Below, piece after piece: positions 31,878 to 42,441 of a DNA stretch of 64,000 nucleotides. Source of the DNA: Thiohalorhabdus denitrificans (GTDB lineage Bacteria > Pseudomonadota > Gammaproteobacteria > Thiohalorhabdales > Thiohalorhabdaceae); the NCBI RefSeq assembly GCF_001399755.1, contig NZ_LJCP01000010.1, positions 186,001 through 250,000 on the forward strand, given 5' to 3'. Every line of letters starts with the position of its first letter. Position 1 is the stretch's first letter. The notes beneath the pieces are model-generated. The model ran no database searches and was not told the origin of the DNA. It was given only the letters and a program-made list of their open reading frames with translations. Made by a program: the position numbers and the translations under genes.

Positions 31878-33583
31878 TGTTCGCTCGCCTCGCTCTCTTC
31901 CGATTCGGTGTCCGCCGCCGGGTGGGCGGCGCCCTCCAGCCATTCCAGGAACGGTTCCGCCTCAGGGATTTGGTGCGTCCCGGAAAGGGCGCGCAAGGGC
32001 TCCACGCCCCGGCTGCGCACGGTCTCCGGGTCCCCGGCAAGGTGCAGGGCCCGATTGTACACCTCCGTTGCCTCGGCATGCCGGCCCTGGCCGAGGAGCG
32101 CGAGGCCGAGGGAGAACCGGGGCCCCGGTCGGTCCTCCTTCTGGGCCAGGGCTTGGCGGAAATCGGTTTCCGCCTCGTTGAAGCGGCCGGCCTGTAGGTT
32201 GATCCGACCGCGGAGCATCATGCCGTCCACGGAGTCGGGGGCTTGCTCAAGCAGGGCGCTGACGTCGTGAACCGCTCGCTCGAGGTTACCACGTTCGAGC
32301 TCCATCTCGGCCACCTCGCCGAGCAGGGCCGGATCATTGGGCTGGACCTGGAGGGCCTGGCGGTAACGCTCGCCGGCCTCGTCCCACCTTCCCAGCGCCC
32401 AGAGCAGCCGGGCATAGGCGCTCAGCAGGGGCGGGTCCTCGGGATTGGCCTCCAGCCCTTCCCGCAGGAGGCGCTCGGCCTCCTCGGGCTGCTGGCGGCG
32501 CGCCAGCAGATTGGCGTACTGCCGGAGGGCGCCCGGGTCGCCGGGGGACTGCTCCAGGGCGTGGCCAAGGACCTGCTGGGCCTCCTCCGGTCGGTCCAGG
32601 GATTCCAGCAGGTGGGCGTAATAGCGGGCAATATCGGCGCGCGCGGGGCCCGCCTCCAGGGCCCGCTTGTAGTGGGCCTCCGCCTCTTCCACGCGACCGG
32701 TGTGCTCCAGGATCCAGGCCAGGTTGGAGAGGCTGTCGGCGGTGCTGGGATGGCGGCGCAGAAGCTCACGGGCGTAGCGCTCCGCTTCCGCGTAGTTGGA
32801 CTTGCTGTCCGCTTCCAGCATGGCGTAGTAGAGTTCGTCGTCGGTGAGCAGGTCCAGGCTGCGGTCGCTGACGGCCGTGGCCACCGTCTCCAGGTAGGCC
32901 CCCGCCTCGGGGGAAACCGGCGACTGCAGGTCGAGGTGCTCCTCGCGCAGCTTCTTCAGGGCGTTCTGCTCCTCCTCCACGGCCTGCTCGATCCGGGACC
33001 GCTCCTCGGTGAGGAACTCGTCGATGAGCTTGCGGGTGAGGCGGCGCGTCTCCTCCTTGTTTTCCTCCAGGATGGACTCGCGCGCCTCCTGGGCCACCTG
33101 CTCCACCTTCTCCGACAGGCTCCTGCTGAACTCCTCGCTGCGCAGGTGGCTGCTGGTGGCCCGCTCGATGATGTCGCGCAGCATGGTGTGGATGTAGCCG
33201 AAGCCGAACACGCCGAGCAGGATGAGCACGAAGGTCCCCACCCGCATGTAGAGGGCCAGGGTGGATTCCAGGCTGGAGGTCTCGTCGGCGAGGCGTTGGT
33301 CGAGGCCCTCGACGCGGGTCCCCGTCTGCTCGCGGATATGGGACAGGTCGCTTTCCAGCCGCGTGGTGCGCTCGCGGAGCTCCTGCACCTGGCGGCGCAG
33401 CTGACCGTTCTGCTCCCGCAGGATCTGGATGCGCTCCTGCAGCGCCCCCGACGGCCCGTTGGGGGCCCGGAGCTGGGGAAGCTCGGGGGCCTGCTGCGCC
33501 AGGGCGGAGGTGGGGAGCAGTGGCAGGGCGCCTGCCAGGAGCAGGGCGAGGGCGGCGTACAGGACCCGGAGCGTGGGCGGCAA
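31874..33583 (-). CDS. Exported coiled-coil and tetratricopeptide repeat protein
   Basis: A 569-residue membrane-anchored protein. After a signal peptide (ALALLLAGALPLLPTSALAQ) comes a coiled coil (RIQILREQNGQLRRQVQEL onward, about 45-105), a transmembrane helix (VGTFVLILLGVFGFGYIH, about 115-132), another charged coiled coil to about 225, then eight or so TPR units (YARELLRRHPSTADSLSNLA; YKRALEAGPARADIARYYA; and so on) to about 530. The TPR array would sit opposite the first coiled coil across the membrane. It is translationally coupled to csiV, so a role in cell-wall assembly is plausible but not shown. Confidence 0.75.
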   Translation of the reverse strand: MPPTLRVLYAALALLLAGALPLLPTSALAQQAPELPQLRAPNGPSGALQERIQILREQNGQLRRQVQELRERTTRLESDLSHIREQTGTRVEGLDQRLADETSSLESTLALYMRVGTFVLILLGVFGFGYIHTMLRDIIERATSSHLRSEEFSRSLSEKVEQVAQEARESILEENKEETRRLTRKLIDEFLTEERSRIEQAVEEEQNALKKLREEHLDLQSPVSPEAGAYLETVATAVSDRSLDLLTDDELYYAMLEADSKSNYAEAERYARELLRRHPSTADSLSNLAWILEHTGRVEEAEAHYKRALEAGPARADIARYYAHLLESLDRPEEAQQVLGHALEQSPGDPGALRQYANLLARRQQPEEAERLLREGLEANPEDPPLLSAYARLLWALGRWDEAGERYRQALQVQPNDPALLGEVAEMELERGNLERAVHDVSALLEQAPDSVDGMMLRGRINLQAGRFNEAETDFRQALAQKEDRPGPRFSLGLALLGQGRHAEATEVYNRALHLAGDPETVRSRGVEPLRALSGTHQIPEAEPFLEWLEGAAHPAADTESEESEASEQ

Positions 33584-33607
33584 GGCGATCCCTCCCGCAG
33601 GGATTGG

Positions 33608-34780
33608 TCAGGTTTCCGCAGGCTGGAGGAGCCCGTCGATTTGCGCGTCGGTGAGCCCCAATAGATACAGGGCCCCGTCCAGGGAGCTGTGGATGAGGTT
33701 GTAGGGGGCCCGTTCCCGCACCTTGGGCTTGGCGTGGAAAGCCAGGCCCAGGCCCGCCTCGGCGATCATGGGAAGGTCGTTGGCGCCATCCCCCATGACG
33801 ATAAGCTGGTCCCGCGCAAGGCCCAGCCGGTCCCGGAGGGCGCGGAGATTGGCGGCCTTGCGCTCGCCATCCACGATGTCCCCCAGAACTCGCCCGGTCA
33901 GTTGGCCCTCCGATACCTCCAGCACGTTGGCGTCGGTGAAATCCAGCTGGAGCTCGTCCTTCAGGCGGTCGGTGAAGAAGGTGAACCCGCCGGACACCAC
34001 GGCCACCCGGACCCCCATTCCCCGGGCGGCCTCCACCAGGCGCCGGGCGCCGGGGTTGGCCACAATCCTCTCCCGGTACACCGATTCCAGCACATCTTCG
34101 GGCAGCCCCTCCAGCATCTTGACCCGTTCCACCAGGCTGCCCTTGAAGTCCAGCTCGCCGTTCATGGCCCGCTCGGTAATGGCCGCCACCTGTTCCTTGA
34201 CGCCGGCGTGCTCGGCGATCTCGTCGATGCACTCCACGGCCAGCAGGGTGGAGTCCATGTCCATCATCAGCAGGCCGGGCACCGCCTCCTCCTTCCGGGG
34301 CGGCAGCACCGCCAGGTCCACCCCCGCCTCCTCCGCGGCGGGGCGCAGGGCCCGGGTTAGCTGGTGGGGTTCGGCGGCGGGGCCGGCGACGGTCAGCTCC
34401 ACGGCGGCGAAGCTTTCCGAGAGGGTACGCAGGCCGGTGATAACCAAGCCCTGCCCGTTCAGGGCCTCCGCCACCTCCCCCAGCCGGGCCCCGTCCAGGT
34501 CCCGGCCCAGGGCTACCGCTCGGTAGGAACGATCCCCCTCGAGGGCGGCGCGCCAGCCGTAGGCCGTGCCGGAGTCTGCCACGGCCTCGCCCAGGGTCCG
34601 GTCAAGCGCCTCCCCGGTGGGGTCCGGAAGGCCCTCCACGGTGGCCACCGCCAGGTGGAAGTCCCCGAACCGCAGGGTGTCGACCGGGTCGGCGAGCCGG
34701 TCGAGGCCCTGCAAAGCGGCGCCGGGATCGGACCCGGGCGCTGCGGAGAAGGCGTTGATCCGGTAGGCATGCTGGGCCAT
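33608..34780 (-). CDS. serB: Phosphoserine phosphatase
   Basis: HAD-superfamily enzyme of 390 residues, the last step of serine biosynthesis. An N-terminal ACT-like regulatory region (about 1-165) precedes the catalytic domain: motif I MMDMDSTLL, motif II VAVVSGGFTFF and motif IV VMGDGANDLPM. ECIDEIAEHAGVK is the cap-domain signature of SerB. The ATG at 34780 has AGGAG eight bases upstream. It lies between mfd and the TPR gene, same strand. Confidence 0.93.
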   Translation of the reverse strand: MAQHAYRINAFSAAPGSDPGAALQGLDRLADPVDTLRFGDFHLAVATVEGLPDPTGEALDRTLGEAVADSGTAYGWRAALEGDRSYRAVALGRDLDGARLGEVAEALNGQGLVITGLRTLSESFAAVELTVAGPAAEPHQLTRALRPAAEEAGVDLAVLPPRKEEAVPGLLMMDMDSTLLAVECIDEIAEHAGVKEQVAAITERAMNGELDFKGSLVERVKMLEGLPEDVLESVYRERIVANPGARRLVEAARGMGVRVAVVSGGFTFFTDRLKDELQLDFTDANVLEVSEGQLTGRVLGDIVDGERKAANLRALRDRLGLARDQLIVMGDGANDLPMIAEAGLGLAFHAKPKVRERAPYNLIHSSLDGALYLLGLTDAQIDGLLQPAET

Positions 34781-34814
34781 GTAGGGCTCCTGGAATGGGG
34801 TTTGGGGGGAGGGA

Positions 34815-37800
34815 TCAGTCCGTCTGCGAGGCCGTCGTCGGGGTCTCCGGGGCCGCGTGGTCGCTGGCCAGGAGGGCCAGGAGCTGACGCACGCCCTCGA
34901 TGCGCGCGGAAGACTCGCTCCAGTCCGCCTTGACGCGCAGCTCGCGGTCGCCGTGCAGGGCGTAGCGCTGGGGATCCTCCTGCAGCAGGGACACCAGGCG
35001 TTCCGGGCCCACCCGGGGCCGGTGGGAGAACACCACCCGGCCCCCCACGGGGCCCGCTTCCAGGCGCTCGATGCCAAGGGAGCGGGCCTGGAGCTTGAGC
35101 TGGGCCACCTCCAGGAGGTGGCTGGTGGAATCGGGCAGCCGCCCGAAGCGGTCCACGACCTCCTCGCGCAGGGCCTGCAGCGTCTCGCGGTCGGGGGCCG
35201 AGGCGATGCGCTTGTAGAGGACCAGACGCTCGTGGACGTCGGGCAGATAATCCTCGGGGATCAGGGTGGGGAGATGGAGGTTCACCTGGATGCCGTGGTC
35301 CTCTTCCTCCAGCTCCGTGTCCACGTCCACGCCGCGGCCCGCCTTGAGGTCCTCGATGGCCTCGTTCAGTAGCTCCACGTAGGTCTCGAAGCCCACGGCG
35401 TCGATGTGGCCGCTCTGCTCCTCGCCGAGGATCTCGCCAGCGCCGCGGATCTCCAGGTCGTGGTTGGCGATCAGGAAGCCCACGCCGAGGTCCTCCAGGG
35501 ACTCGATGGTCTCCAGGCGCTTCTCGGCGTCGGCGGTGAGCCCCTGGCGGCTGTTCACCAGGAGATAGGCGTAGGCGCGGTGGCTGGAGCGGCCCACGCG
35601 GCCGCGCAGCTGGTGCAGCTGGGCGAGCCCGAAGCGGTCGGCGCGGTTGATAATGATGGTGTTGGCGCTGGGGATGTCGATGCCCGACTCGATGATGGTG
35701 GTGGTCACCAGCACGTTGAAGCGCTGGTGGTAGAAGTCGGACATGACGTCTTCGAGCTCGCGCTCGCGCAGCTGGCCGTGGGCCACGCGCATGGTGGCCT
35801 CGGGCACCAGCTTCTCCAGCTGTTCCCGGGTGCGCTCGATGGTGCGCACCTCGTTGTGCAGGAAGTACACCTGCCCGCCGCGCCGGATCTCGCGCAGGAT
35901 GGCCTCGCGGATCAGGCCCTCGTCCCACTCGGAGACGAAGGTCCGCACCGCCAGGCGCTCGTCAGGCGGGGTGGCGATGATGGAGATGTCGCGGATGCCC
36001 GCCATGGTCTGGTTGAGGGTGCGCGGGATGGGCGTGGCGGTGAGGGTCAGCATGTCCACCTCGGCGCGCCAGCGCTTGAGGCGCTCCTTCTGGCGCACGC
36101 CGAAGCGGTGCTCCTCGTCCAGGACCACCAGGCCCAGGTCGTTGAAGCGCACGTCCTTCTGCAGCAGCCGATGGGTGCCCACGGCGATGTCCACCTTGCC
36201 TTCCCGGATCCCCTCCAGCGCCTGGTTGACCTCTTTGGTCGACTGCATGCGCGAAAGCAGCTCGATGCGCACCGGGTGGTTGGCGAAGCGGTCGCGCAGG
36301 CTGTCGTGGTGCTGCTGGGCGAGCAGGGTGGTGGGGGTGAGCAGGAGCACCTGCTTGCCCGCCTGCACCGCCAGGAAGGCGGCGCGCATGGCCACCTCGG
36401 TCTTGCCGAAGCCCACGTCGCCGCATACCAGCCGGTCCATGGGCTGAAGGGCCTGCATGGAGCCCAGCACCTCCTCGATGGCCTTCTCTTGGTCGGGGGT
36501 CTCCTCGAAGGGGAAGTCGGCGGCGAACTCGTGGTAGGCGCTGTCGGGAGCGGGGAAGGCGTAGCCCTCCTTGGCGGCCCGCTTGGCGTAGAGCTCCAGC
36601 AGCTCGGCGGCGGTGTCGCGGGCCTTCTTCTTGGCCCGGGCCTTGGCGCGGCGCCACTGGTCGCCGCCCAGCTTGTGCAGCGGCGCCTCCTCCTCCGCGG
36701 ATCCGGTGTAGCGGCTGATGCGGTCCAGGGCGTCCACCGGCACGTAGAGCTTGTCGCCGCCGGCGTACTCCAGCACCAGGTAATCGCTGTCGTAGCCTTC
36801 GCCGCTGGGAAGCCGGGTGAGGCCCTGATAGCGGCCCACCCCGTGGTCCTCGTGGACCACCGGACTGCCGATCTCCAGCTCGCCCAGGTTGCGGATCACG
36901 GCCTCGGGATCACGCTGGCGCTTGCGGGCCTCGGGGCGCGGGGCGCGGCCGCCGAAGACCTGCGCCTCGGGGATCACGCGCACCGCCGGGTCCCGCAGCA
37001 CCAGCCCGTGCTCCAGGCTGCCCACCGTCAGGGCAAGGTTGTCCGAGCGGGAGCAGAATTCGTCCCAGTCCGCCACCTCGTGGGGGATCAGGTGGCGCTC
37101 GCCGAGCAGCTCGCGCAGGGTTTCCCGGCGTCCGGCGCTCTCCGCCACCAGCAGGGTGGGGGTGTCGCCGTGCTCGGCGAGGAAGCGTGCCAGCTCATCG
37201 ATGGCGGCGTGGCGCTCGCGGGCGGCGGGGAAGGCGTGCGGGGCCTCCACTGGGGCATCGAGCCCCGGATCCCCGGCGGGCTCCGGGGAAAGCTCCACCC
37301 GGGTGAGCTGGCTCAGCCGGGCCTCCACGGCCTCGGCGTCCAGGAACAGCTCCTCCGGGGGAAGCACCGGCCGCAAGGGATCCTTGGAGCGGATGGTGAA
37401 GCGTTCCCGCACCTCGCTGTCCCATTCCCGGGCGATGTCCTCCCGCCCGGACGGCAGGGCCACCAGCGCGGAGCGGGGCAGGTAATCCGCAAGGGTGGCG
37501 GTGCGCTCGAAGAACAGCGGCAGGTAGTACTCGATGCCGCCGGGGGCCAGGCCCTGGGATACGTCCCGGTACAGGGGGATGTTGTGGGGATCGCCCTCGA
37601 ATCGTGCGCGGAAGGCGCTGCGGAAGTGCTGGATGCCCTCGTCGTCCAGCGGCACCTCGCGGGCGGGCAGTAGCCGCACCTCCTCCACCTGGCCGGTGGT
37701 GAGCTGGGTCTCCGGATCGAAATAGCGGAGGCTGTCGATCTCCTCGTCGAACAGATCGATGCGGATGGGCTGCTCGGTGCCCGCCGGGAACAGGTCCACG

Positions 37801-38318
37801 ATGCTGCCGCGAATGGCGAACTCCCCGGGCTCCTTGACCTGGGAGACGGCCTGGTAGCCGGCCCGGTCCAGGCGCTCCCGGAAGGATACCGGGTCCAGCG
37901 TGTCCCCGACCCGGATCCACAGGGCGAAGCGGTCCAGGAACTCCGCGGGGGGCAGGGCCTGGGAGAGGGCGGCCCAGGGGGCCAGCAGGATCCCTCCGCC
38001 GCCGTTGTGGAGGTGGTAGAGGGTGGTCAGGCGCTGGTTCACCAAGTCCGCGTGGGGGGCGAAGGTGTCGTAGGGCAGGGTCTCGCCGTGCGGAAACAGG
38101 TGGACGTGGCCGCCCAGCTCGGAACCGCCGTAGAAGCGCAGCTCCGCGGCGAAGCGCTGCATCTGCGGTATGTCCCGGCAAACCACCAGGAGCGCCCCGT
38201 CGTGCTCCCGGTAGGCGGAGAGCAGGGCGAGGGCGGCGGAGCCCCCCTGCAGGTTGCCCCACGTTGTGGCTTTTCCCGATTCGGGAAGCGGCAGGCTAAT
38301 GGCACAGGACCGGTGCAT
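34815..38318 (-). CDS. mfd: Transcription-repair coupling factor Mfd
   Basis: An 1167-residue translocase, the usual size. The N-terminal UvrB-homology module starts at LVVCRDIPQMQRFAAEL. An RNA-polymerase-interaction domain lies around HEDHGVGRYQGLTRL. The translocase has Walker A GDVGFGKTEVAMRAA, the DEEH box VLDEEHRFGVRQKERL, and TATPIPRTLNQTMAG. It frees stalled RNA polymerase and recruits UvrA. The ATG at 38318 is the nearest Met before the conserved region; no start further upstream is needed. Divergent from ispD. Confidence 0.95.
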   Translation of the reverse strand: MHRSCAISLPLPESGKATTWGNLQGGSAALALLSAYREHDGALLVVCRDIPQMQRFAAELRFYGGSELGGHVHLFPHGETLPYDTFAPHADLVNQRLTTLYHLHNGGGGILLAPWAALSQALPPAEFLDRFALWIRVGDTLDPVSFRERLDRAGYQAVSQVKEPGEFAIRGSIVDLFPAGTEQPIRIDLFDEEIDSLRYFDPETQLTTGQVEEVRLLPAREVPLDDEGIQHFRSAFRARFEGDPHNIPLYRDVSQGLAPGGIEYYLPLFFERTATLADYLPRSALVALPSGREDIAREWDSEVRERFTIRSKDPLRPVLPPEELFLDAEAVEARLSQLTRVELSPEPAGDPGLDAPVEAPHAFPAARERHAAIDELARFLAEHGDTPTLLVAESAGRRETLRELLGERHLIPHEVADWDEFCSRSDNLALTVGSLEHGLVLRDPAVRVIPEAQVFGGRAPRPEARKRQRDPEAVIRNLGELEIGSPVVHEDHGVGRYQGLTRLPSGEGYDSDYLVLEYAGGDKLYVPVDALDRISRYTGSAEEEAPLHKLGGDQWRRAKARAKKKARDTAAELLELYAKRAAKEGYAFPAPDSAYHEFAADFPFEETPDQEKAIEEVLGSMQALQPMDRLVCGDVGFGKTEVAMRAAFLAVQAGKQVLLLTPTTLLAQQHHDSLRDRFANHPVRIELLSRMQSTKEVNQALEGIREGKVDIAVGTHRLLQKDVRFNDLGLVVLDEEHRFGVRQKERLKRWRAEVDMLTLTATPIPRTLNQTMAGIRDISIIATPPDERLAVRTFVSEWDEGLIREAILREIRRGGQVYFLHNEVRTIERTREQLEKLVPEATMRVAHGQLRERELEDVMSDFYHQRFNVLVTTTIIESGIDIPSANTIIINRADRFGLAQLHQLRGRVGRSSHRAYAYLLVNSRQGLTADAEKRLETIESLEDLGVGFLIANHDLEIRGAGEILGEEQSGHIDAVGFETYVELLNEAIEDLKAGRGVDVDTELEEEDHGIQVNLHLPTLIPEDYLPDVHERLVLYKRIASAPDRETLQALREEVVDRFGRLPDSTSHLLEVAQLKLQARSLGIERLEAGPVGGRVVFSHRPRVGPERLVSLLQEDPQRYALHGDRELRVKADWSESSARIEGVRQLLALLASDHAAPETPTTASQTD

Positions 38319-38510
38319 GGACGTTATTCGGTTCCGCTGGGTGAAGGTTTCGGGGTGATCGCAACGATACGGGGCGCCGCCCACCGGGACGGGCCCGGCG
38401 GGAAAAAGCCCCCATTTTCCCGCAACGACCGCATAAGCACAATGCGATCCGCCGGGCCATGGGCTATACTCCCCGTCCCATAGCCACGACCCGGAGCAGG
38501 ACGGATTTCC

Positions 38511-39218
38511 TTGCCTGACACCAACAAACGCCGCGTTTGGGCGATCGTGCCCGGTGCCGGAATCGGCAGCCGTATGGGCAGCGAGCGCCCCAAGCAGTAC
38601 CTGGAGCTGGCCGGCCGCACCATCCTGGAGCACACCCTGGAACGGCTGCTGGACCAGGAGGAGATCCACGCGGTGCTTCCGGTGATCCGTCCCGACGATC
38701 CCTATTGGCCCGAGGTGCGGGGACGCCTGGGTGCCCACCCCAAGCTGCTCGGCGAGGCCCCGGGCGGCCAGGAACGGGCGGATTCCGTCGCCAACGGCCT
38801 GGCGGCCTTGACCCATCGGACCACGCAGGACCTGGTTTTGATCCATGACGCCGTGCGCCCCTGCATCCGCGCCGAGGAGGTCCGCGCCGTGATCGCCACG
38901 GCAGGCGAGACCGGCGGGGCCATCCTGGCGGTGCCGGTGGCGGATACCCTGAAGCGGGTGGACGGGGAGGGCCGCATCGAGGCCACCGTGGACCGCGCCG
39001 GTCTGTGGCGGGCCCAGACCCCGCAGGTGTTCCCGGCCGGAATCCTGGAGGAAGCCCTGGAGGCGGCCCGGGCCCAGCCCGCGCCCGCCACGGACGAGGC
39101 CAGCCTGCTGGAGCGGGTCGGTTACCCGGTGCAGGTGGTGGCCGGCCGGGAGGACAACCTCAAGGTCACCCGGCCGGAGGACCTGGCCCTGGCCGAGCTC
39201 TTCCTGGGGGCGCGGTGA
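38511..39218 (+). CDS. ispD: 2-C-methyl-D-erythritol 4-phosphate cytidylyltransferase
   Basis: MEP-pathway enzyme of 235 residues. The nucleotide-binding [18 protein letters not shown] lies at the N terminus, [11 protein letters not shown] carries the catalytic Asp region, and RAQTPQVFP is conserved. The start is TTG at 38511: the next ATG, at 38574, would remove part of the GAGIGSR loop. A TATACT hexamer at 38465-38470 in the mfd-ispD gap could be its -10 box. The stop overlaps ispF by one base. Confidence 0.92.
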   Translation: MPDTNKRRVWAIVPGAGIGSRMGSERPKQYLELAGRTILEHTLERLLDQEEIHAVLPVIRPDDPYWPEVRGRLGAHPKLLGEAPGGQERADSVANGLAALTHRTTQDLVLIHDAVRPCIRAEEVRAVIATAGETGGAILAVPVADTLKRVDGEGRIEATVDRAGLWRAQTPQVFPAGILEEALEAARAQPAPATDEASLLERVGYPVQVVAGREDNLKVTRPEDLALAELFLGAR

Positions 39219-39694
39219 TGCGGGTGGGGCAGGGCTTCGACGTGCACGCCCTCGTGGAGGGCCGTCCCCTCATCCTGGGCGGGGTGACCATCCCCTTCGA
39301 GCTCGGTCTGGCTGGGCACAGCGACGCCGATGTGCTTCTGCACGCGGTGTGCGACGCCCTCCTCGGGGCCGGCGGTCTGGGTGACCTGGGGCGCCACTAC
39401 CCGGACACCGACGCCGTTCACGCCGGACGGGACAGCCGCGAGTTCGTCCGCGACGTGGCCGGCCAACTGGCCGCGGGCGGCTGGCGGGTGGGCAACGTGG
39501 ACGCCACGGTGGTGGCCCAGCGGCCCAAGCTCGGGCCCTATGTGGGTGCCATGGAGGCCAACCTGGCCGGCGACCTGGGGGTGGATCCCGGCGCCGTCAA
39601 CGTCAAGGCGACCACCACCGAGCGCCTCGGTTGGACCGGGCGCGGCGAGGGCATCGCCGCCATGGCCGTGGCGCTGCTGCTGCCCGCCTCGTGA
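39218..39694 (+). CDS. ispF: 2-C-methyl-D-erythritol 2,4-cyclodiphosphate synthase
   Basis: MEP-pathway enzyme of 158 residues. The metal site [10 protein letters not shown] (D8, H10) and a third histidine in [19 protein letters not shown] match the family, as does [14 protein letters not shown] near the C terminus. The ATG overlaps the ispD stop by one base (TGATG). Product passes to IspG. The ispD-ispF-truD order is the standard one in Gammaproteobacteria. Confidence 0.94.
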   Translation: MRVGQGFDVHALVEGRPLILGGVTIPFELGLAGHSDADVLLHAVCDALLGAGGLGDLGRHYPDTDAVHAGRDSREFVRDVAGQLAAGGWRVGNVDATVVAQRPKLGPYVGAMEANLAGDLGVDPGAVNVKATTTERLGWTGRGEGIAAMAVALLLPAS

Positions 39695-40737
39695 CCCCTG
39701 CACCCCCCGCGGAGGCCCTGCCTGCCGACCCCTGGCCCGTGGCCCATCCCGGCTTCCGCCCCCCGGGCCGGTTCCGCCTCGAGCCGAAGGACTTCCGCGT
39801 CACGGAGATCCTGCCCTTCGAGCCGGAAGGGGAGGGCCACCATTTCCTCCTCCGGGTCCGCAAGAACGGCGTGAATACCGATCGGGTGGCCAAGGACCTC
39901 GCCCGGTTGGCCGGCTGCCGGCCCCGGGACGTCGGCTACGCCGGCCTAAAGGACCGCCACGCCGTGGCCGTCCAGCATTTCACCGTGCCGGCGGGGAAAG
40001 TAGCGGACGACCCCCGGCAATGGGCCGGGCCGAGCTGGGTGGTAGAAACCGCGGAGCGGGCCCAGAAGAAGCTGAAGCGCGGCGCCCTCGAAGGCAACGC
40101 CTTCCGATTGCGGCTGCACCTGGCCCCGGCGGGCCGTGAGGCGGCCGCAGCCCGCTTCGAGCGGGTGCTTCAACGGGGTGTACCCAACTACTTCGGTCCC
40201 CAGCGCTTCGGACGGGGAGGGGGCAACCTGGACGGCGCGCGCCGCCTGTTCGCGGGCGAGGAGCACCCCGACCGTCGACTGCGGGGGCTCTATCTCTCGG
40301 CGGCGCGGAGCTACCTGTTCAACCGGATCCTGGCAACGCGGATCGGGGAGGGCAGCTGGGACCGCCTGCTGGATGGGGAATACGCCGTGTTCCCGGACGT
40401 GAACAGCGGCTTCGTGGTGACGAACCCCACGGTGGAGGCGGAACGCCTGCGCACCGGCGACCTGCACCCCAGCGGCCCCCTGCCCGGCGTGGACGGCGCC
40501 GGGCCCAAGGGGGTGGCGGCTGCCCTGGAAGACCGGGTCCTGGCGGGGGAGCCGGAGCTTCTGGAAGGGCTGGTGGCAGAGGAGGTGAAGGCGCACCGCC
40601 GGGCCCTGCGGGTGATCCCCCTGGACGGTTCGGTGGAGGCCGACGCCGAAGGCCTGTGGGTCGGCTTTCGGTTGCCGGCGGGGAGCTTCGCCACCGCGGT
40701 GGTGCGCGAGGTGATTTCCGTGGGGAACGGGGGGTAA
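39691..40737 (+). CDS. truD: tRNA pseudouridine(13) synthase TruD
   Basis: A 348-residue enzyme that makes pseudouridine 13 in tRNA-Glu. The catalytic aspartate is D88 in [11 protein letters not shown], the TruD signature, with the conserved [19 protein letters not shown] in the second half. Translation begins at GTG 39691, overlapping the ispF stop as GTGA, rather than at 39631 inside ispF. surE and pcm, which often follow, are absent; the next gene converges. Confidence 0.92.
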   Translation: MTPAPPAEALPADPWPVAHPGFRPPGRFRLEPKDFRVTEILPFEPEGEGHHFLLRVRKNGVNTDRVAKDLARLAGCRPRDVGYAGLKDRHAVAVQHFTVPAGKVADDPRQWAGPSWVVETAERAQKKLKRGALEGNAFRLRLHLAPAGREAAAARFERVLQRGVPNYFGPQRFGRGGGNLDGARRLFAGEEHPDRRLRGLYLSAARSYLFNRILATRIGEGSWDRLLDGEYAVFPDVNSGFVVTNPTVEAERLRTGDLHPSGPLPGVDGAGPKGVAAALEDRVLAGEPELLEGLVAEEVKAHRRALRVIPLDGSVEADAEGLWVGFRLPAGSFATAVVREVISVGNGG

Positions 40738-40771
40738 GCGGTTCGGGTTGAGGCGGTCCGGAGGGGAGTGG

Positions 40772-40791
40772 GAGCCCGCTGAAGCGGGCTC
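40772..40791. terminator. Short hairpin between convergent truD and smr
   Basis: GAGCCCGC pairs with GCGGGCTC around TGAA. There is no T-run, so termination would be weak. The sequence resembles short palindromes that are often repeated in intergenic DNA; similar GCGGGC/GCCCGC arms also flank the tRNA-Ala gene. Confidence 0.45.
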
Positions 40792-40816
40792 TACAGGGGG
40801 CGAACCCCTCCCTGCA

Positions 40817-41377
40817 TCATTTCTTCAGCAGGACGTAGACCGCCCCTGTACCGCCGTCGACGGGCGTGCAGGAGGCGAAGGCCAGCACCTCGTCGCGTCG
40901 GGTCAGCCATCTCTGCACCTTGCCGCGCAGCACTCCCTCGCCCCCGGGGGAGCGCAGGCCCTTGCCGTGCACCACCCGGACGCAGCGCCGGCCGCGGGCC
41001 AGGGACTGGTGGAGGAAGGCGCCCAGGGATTCCCGGGCCTCCTCCACCCGCAGGCCGTGCAGGTCGATGGCGCCCTCCACGGGCACCTGCCCGGTGCGCA
41101 GACGGCGGCGTACGCGGCGCTGCAGCCCCTCCCGGCACCAGAAGACCTCCTCCCCGGTCTCGGCGGGCTCGGGGTCGGCGGCGCCGGTGGCCAGGTCCAG
41201 GCGTGCCTGCTCGGCCTCCCGCTCGCGCTGGGCGGCCACCGGAGGCGGGGCGGGGCGCTCGGGGACGGCCCGATCCGTGCTCAGGGGGGCCACGTCCGCC
41301 ACAGCCTCGCGAAAGACCGCCCGCTCCTCCGGATCGAGCTCGGCGGTCTGGCCGTCTAGGTGTTTTTCTCCAGCCAT
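40817..41377 (-). CDS. Smr-domain protein (SmrA/SmrB-like endonuclease)
   Basis: A 186-residue protein with a C-terminal Smr domain: [30 protein letters not shown] and [12 protein letters not shown]. The D-L-H-G and H-G-x-G motifs form the nuclease site. Stand-alone Smr proteins cleave DNA or, as E. coli SmrB, mRNA at collided ribosomes. The N-terminal 80 residues are low-complexity and charged. The start overlaps the trxB end by 22 bases. Confidence 0.88.
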   Translation of the reverse strand: MAGEKHLDGQTAELDPEERAVFREAVADVAPLSTDRAVPERPAPPPVAAQREREAEQARLDLATGAADPEPAETGEEVFWCREGLQRRVRRRLRTGQVPVEGAIDLHGLRVEEARESLGAFLHQSLARGRRCVRVVHGKGLRSPGGEGVLRGKVQRWLTRRDEVLAFASCTPVDGGTGAVYVLLKK

Positions 41378-42291
41378 TTGTCGGCCTCCATGGCCGCCGC
41401 GCAGCCGGTGCCGGCGGCGGTGACCGCCTGCCGGAAGTGCTTGTCCTGGACGTCCCCGCAGGCGAACACCCCGGGGATGTTGGTGGCGGTGCTGTCGGGC
41501 GCGGTGTTGATGAAGCCGGCGGCGTCCATGTCCAGTTCGCTGCCGAACATGTCCGTATTGGGCTTGTGGCCGATGGCGACGAACACGCCCTGCAGGTCCA
41601 GGTCCTGGGTCTCGCTGGTCTGGTTGTTGCGGACCCGCGCGCCGGTGACGCCCATGTTGTCACCGAGCACCTCGTCGAGCTCGGTGTTCCACAGCACCTC
41701 GATGTTGTCCTTCTCGAACAGCTTCTCCTGCATGATCCGCTCCGCGCGGAACTCGTCCCGGCGGTGGACCACCGTCACCTGGTCGGCGATGTTGGCCAGG
41801 AAGAGGGCCTCCTCCACGGCGGAGTCGCCACCACCCACCACCATGACCTTCTGGCCCTTGTAGAAAAAGCCGTCGCAGGTGGCGCAGGCGGAAACGCCCT
41901 TGCCCTTGAACTCCTCCTCAGAGGGCAGGCCCAGGTACTGGGCGGAGGCCCCGGTGGAGATGATCAGGGAGTCGCAGGTGTAGGTGCCCTGGTCGCCCTT
42001 GAGAGTGAAGGGACGCTCGTTCAGGTCGGCGGCGCTGATGTGATCGAAGATGATCCGGGTGTCGAACCGCTCCGCCTGCCGTTTCATCCGGTCCATGAGC
42101 TCCGGGCCCTGGATCCCCTCAGGCTCCCCGGGCCAGTTGTCCACGTCGGTGGTGGTCATGAGCTGCCCGCCGGGCTCCATGCCCTGGATCACGACCGGGT
42201 CGAGGTTGGCGCGGGCCGCGTAGATGGCGGCGGTATAGCCGGCCGGACCGGATCCCAGGATGATCAGGCGGTGGTGTTGGCTTTCGGGCAT
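41356..42291 (-). CDS. trxB: Thioredoxin reductase
   Basis: Flavoprotein of 311 residues that reduces thioredoxin with NADPH. The FAD motif [18 protein letters not shown] lies at the N terminus, the redox pair is C136/C139 in ACATCDG, and NADPH binding is in [33 protein letters not shown] binds FAD near the C terminus. The gene is the first of the block shared with E. coli (trxB ... ftsK-lolA-rarA-serS). It is divergent from ald. Confidence 0.95.
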   Translation of the reverse strand: MPESQHHRLIILGSGPAGYTAAIYAARANLDPVVIQGMEPGGQLMTTTDVDNWPGEPEGIQGPELMDRMKRQAERFDTRIIFDHISAADLNERPFTLKGDQGTYTCDSLIISTGASAQYLGLPSEEEFKGKGVSACATCDGFFYKGQKVMVVGGGDSAVEEALFLANIADQVTVVHRRDEFRAERIMQEKLFEKDNIEVLWNTELDEVLGDNMGVTGARVRNNQTSETQDLDLQGVFVAIGHKPNTDMFGSELDMDAAGFINTAPDSTATNIPGVFACGDVQDKHFRQAVTAAGTGCAAAMEADKWLEKNT

Positions 42292-42441
42292 TCCAGAAGG
42301 CTCCAGAGCGGTTGGGGGTTGCGGGTTTGGACCCCTTGGGGAACGGCGTTAGAGTGCTCCTTTATGCGGATCTAGAAAATACTACGCGCCCCGGGCAGCG
42401 TAAAGCTGACGGGGCGGATGAGGCATTTCCGGGGAGGCTGT

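Noticed and set aside
35406-37673. 755-codon open frame antisense to mfd
   Set aside because: Mfd motifs are unambiguous on the other strand; the antisense product is a repetitive L/G/V/H/Q-rich sequence without a start signal.
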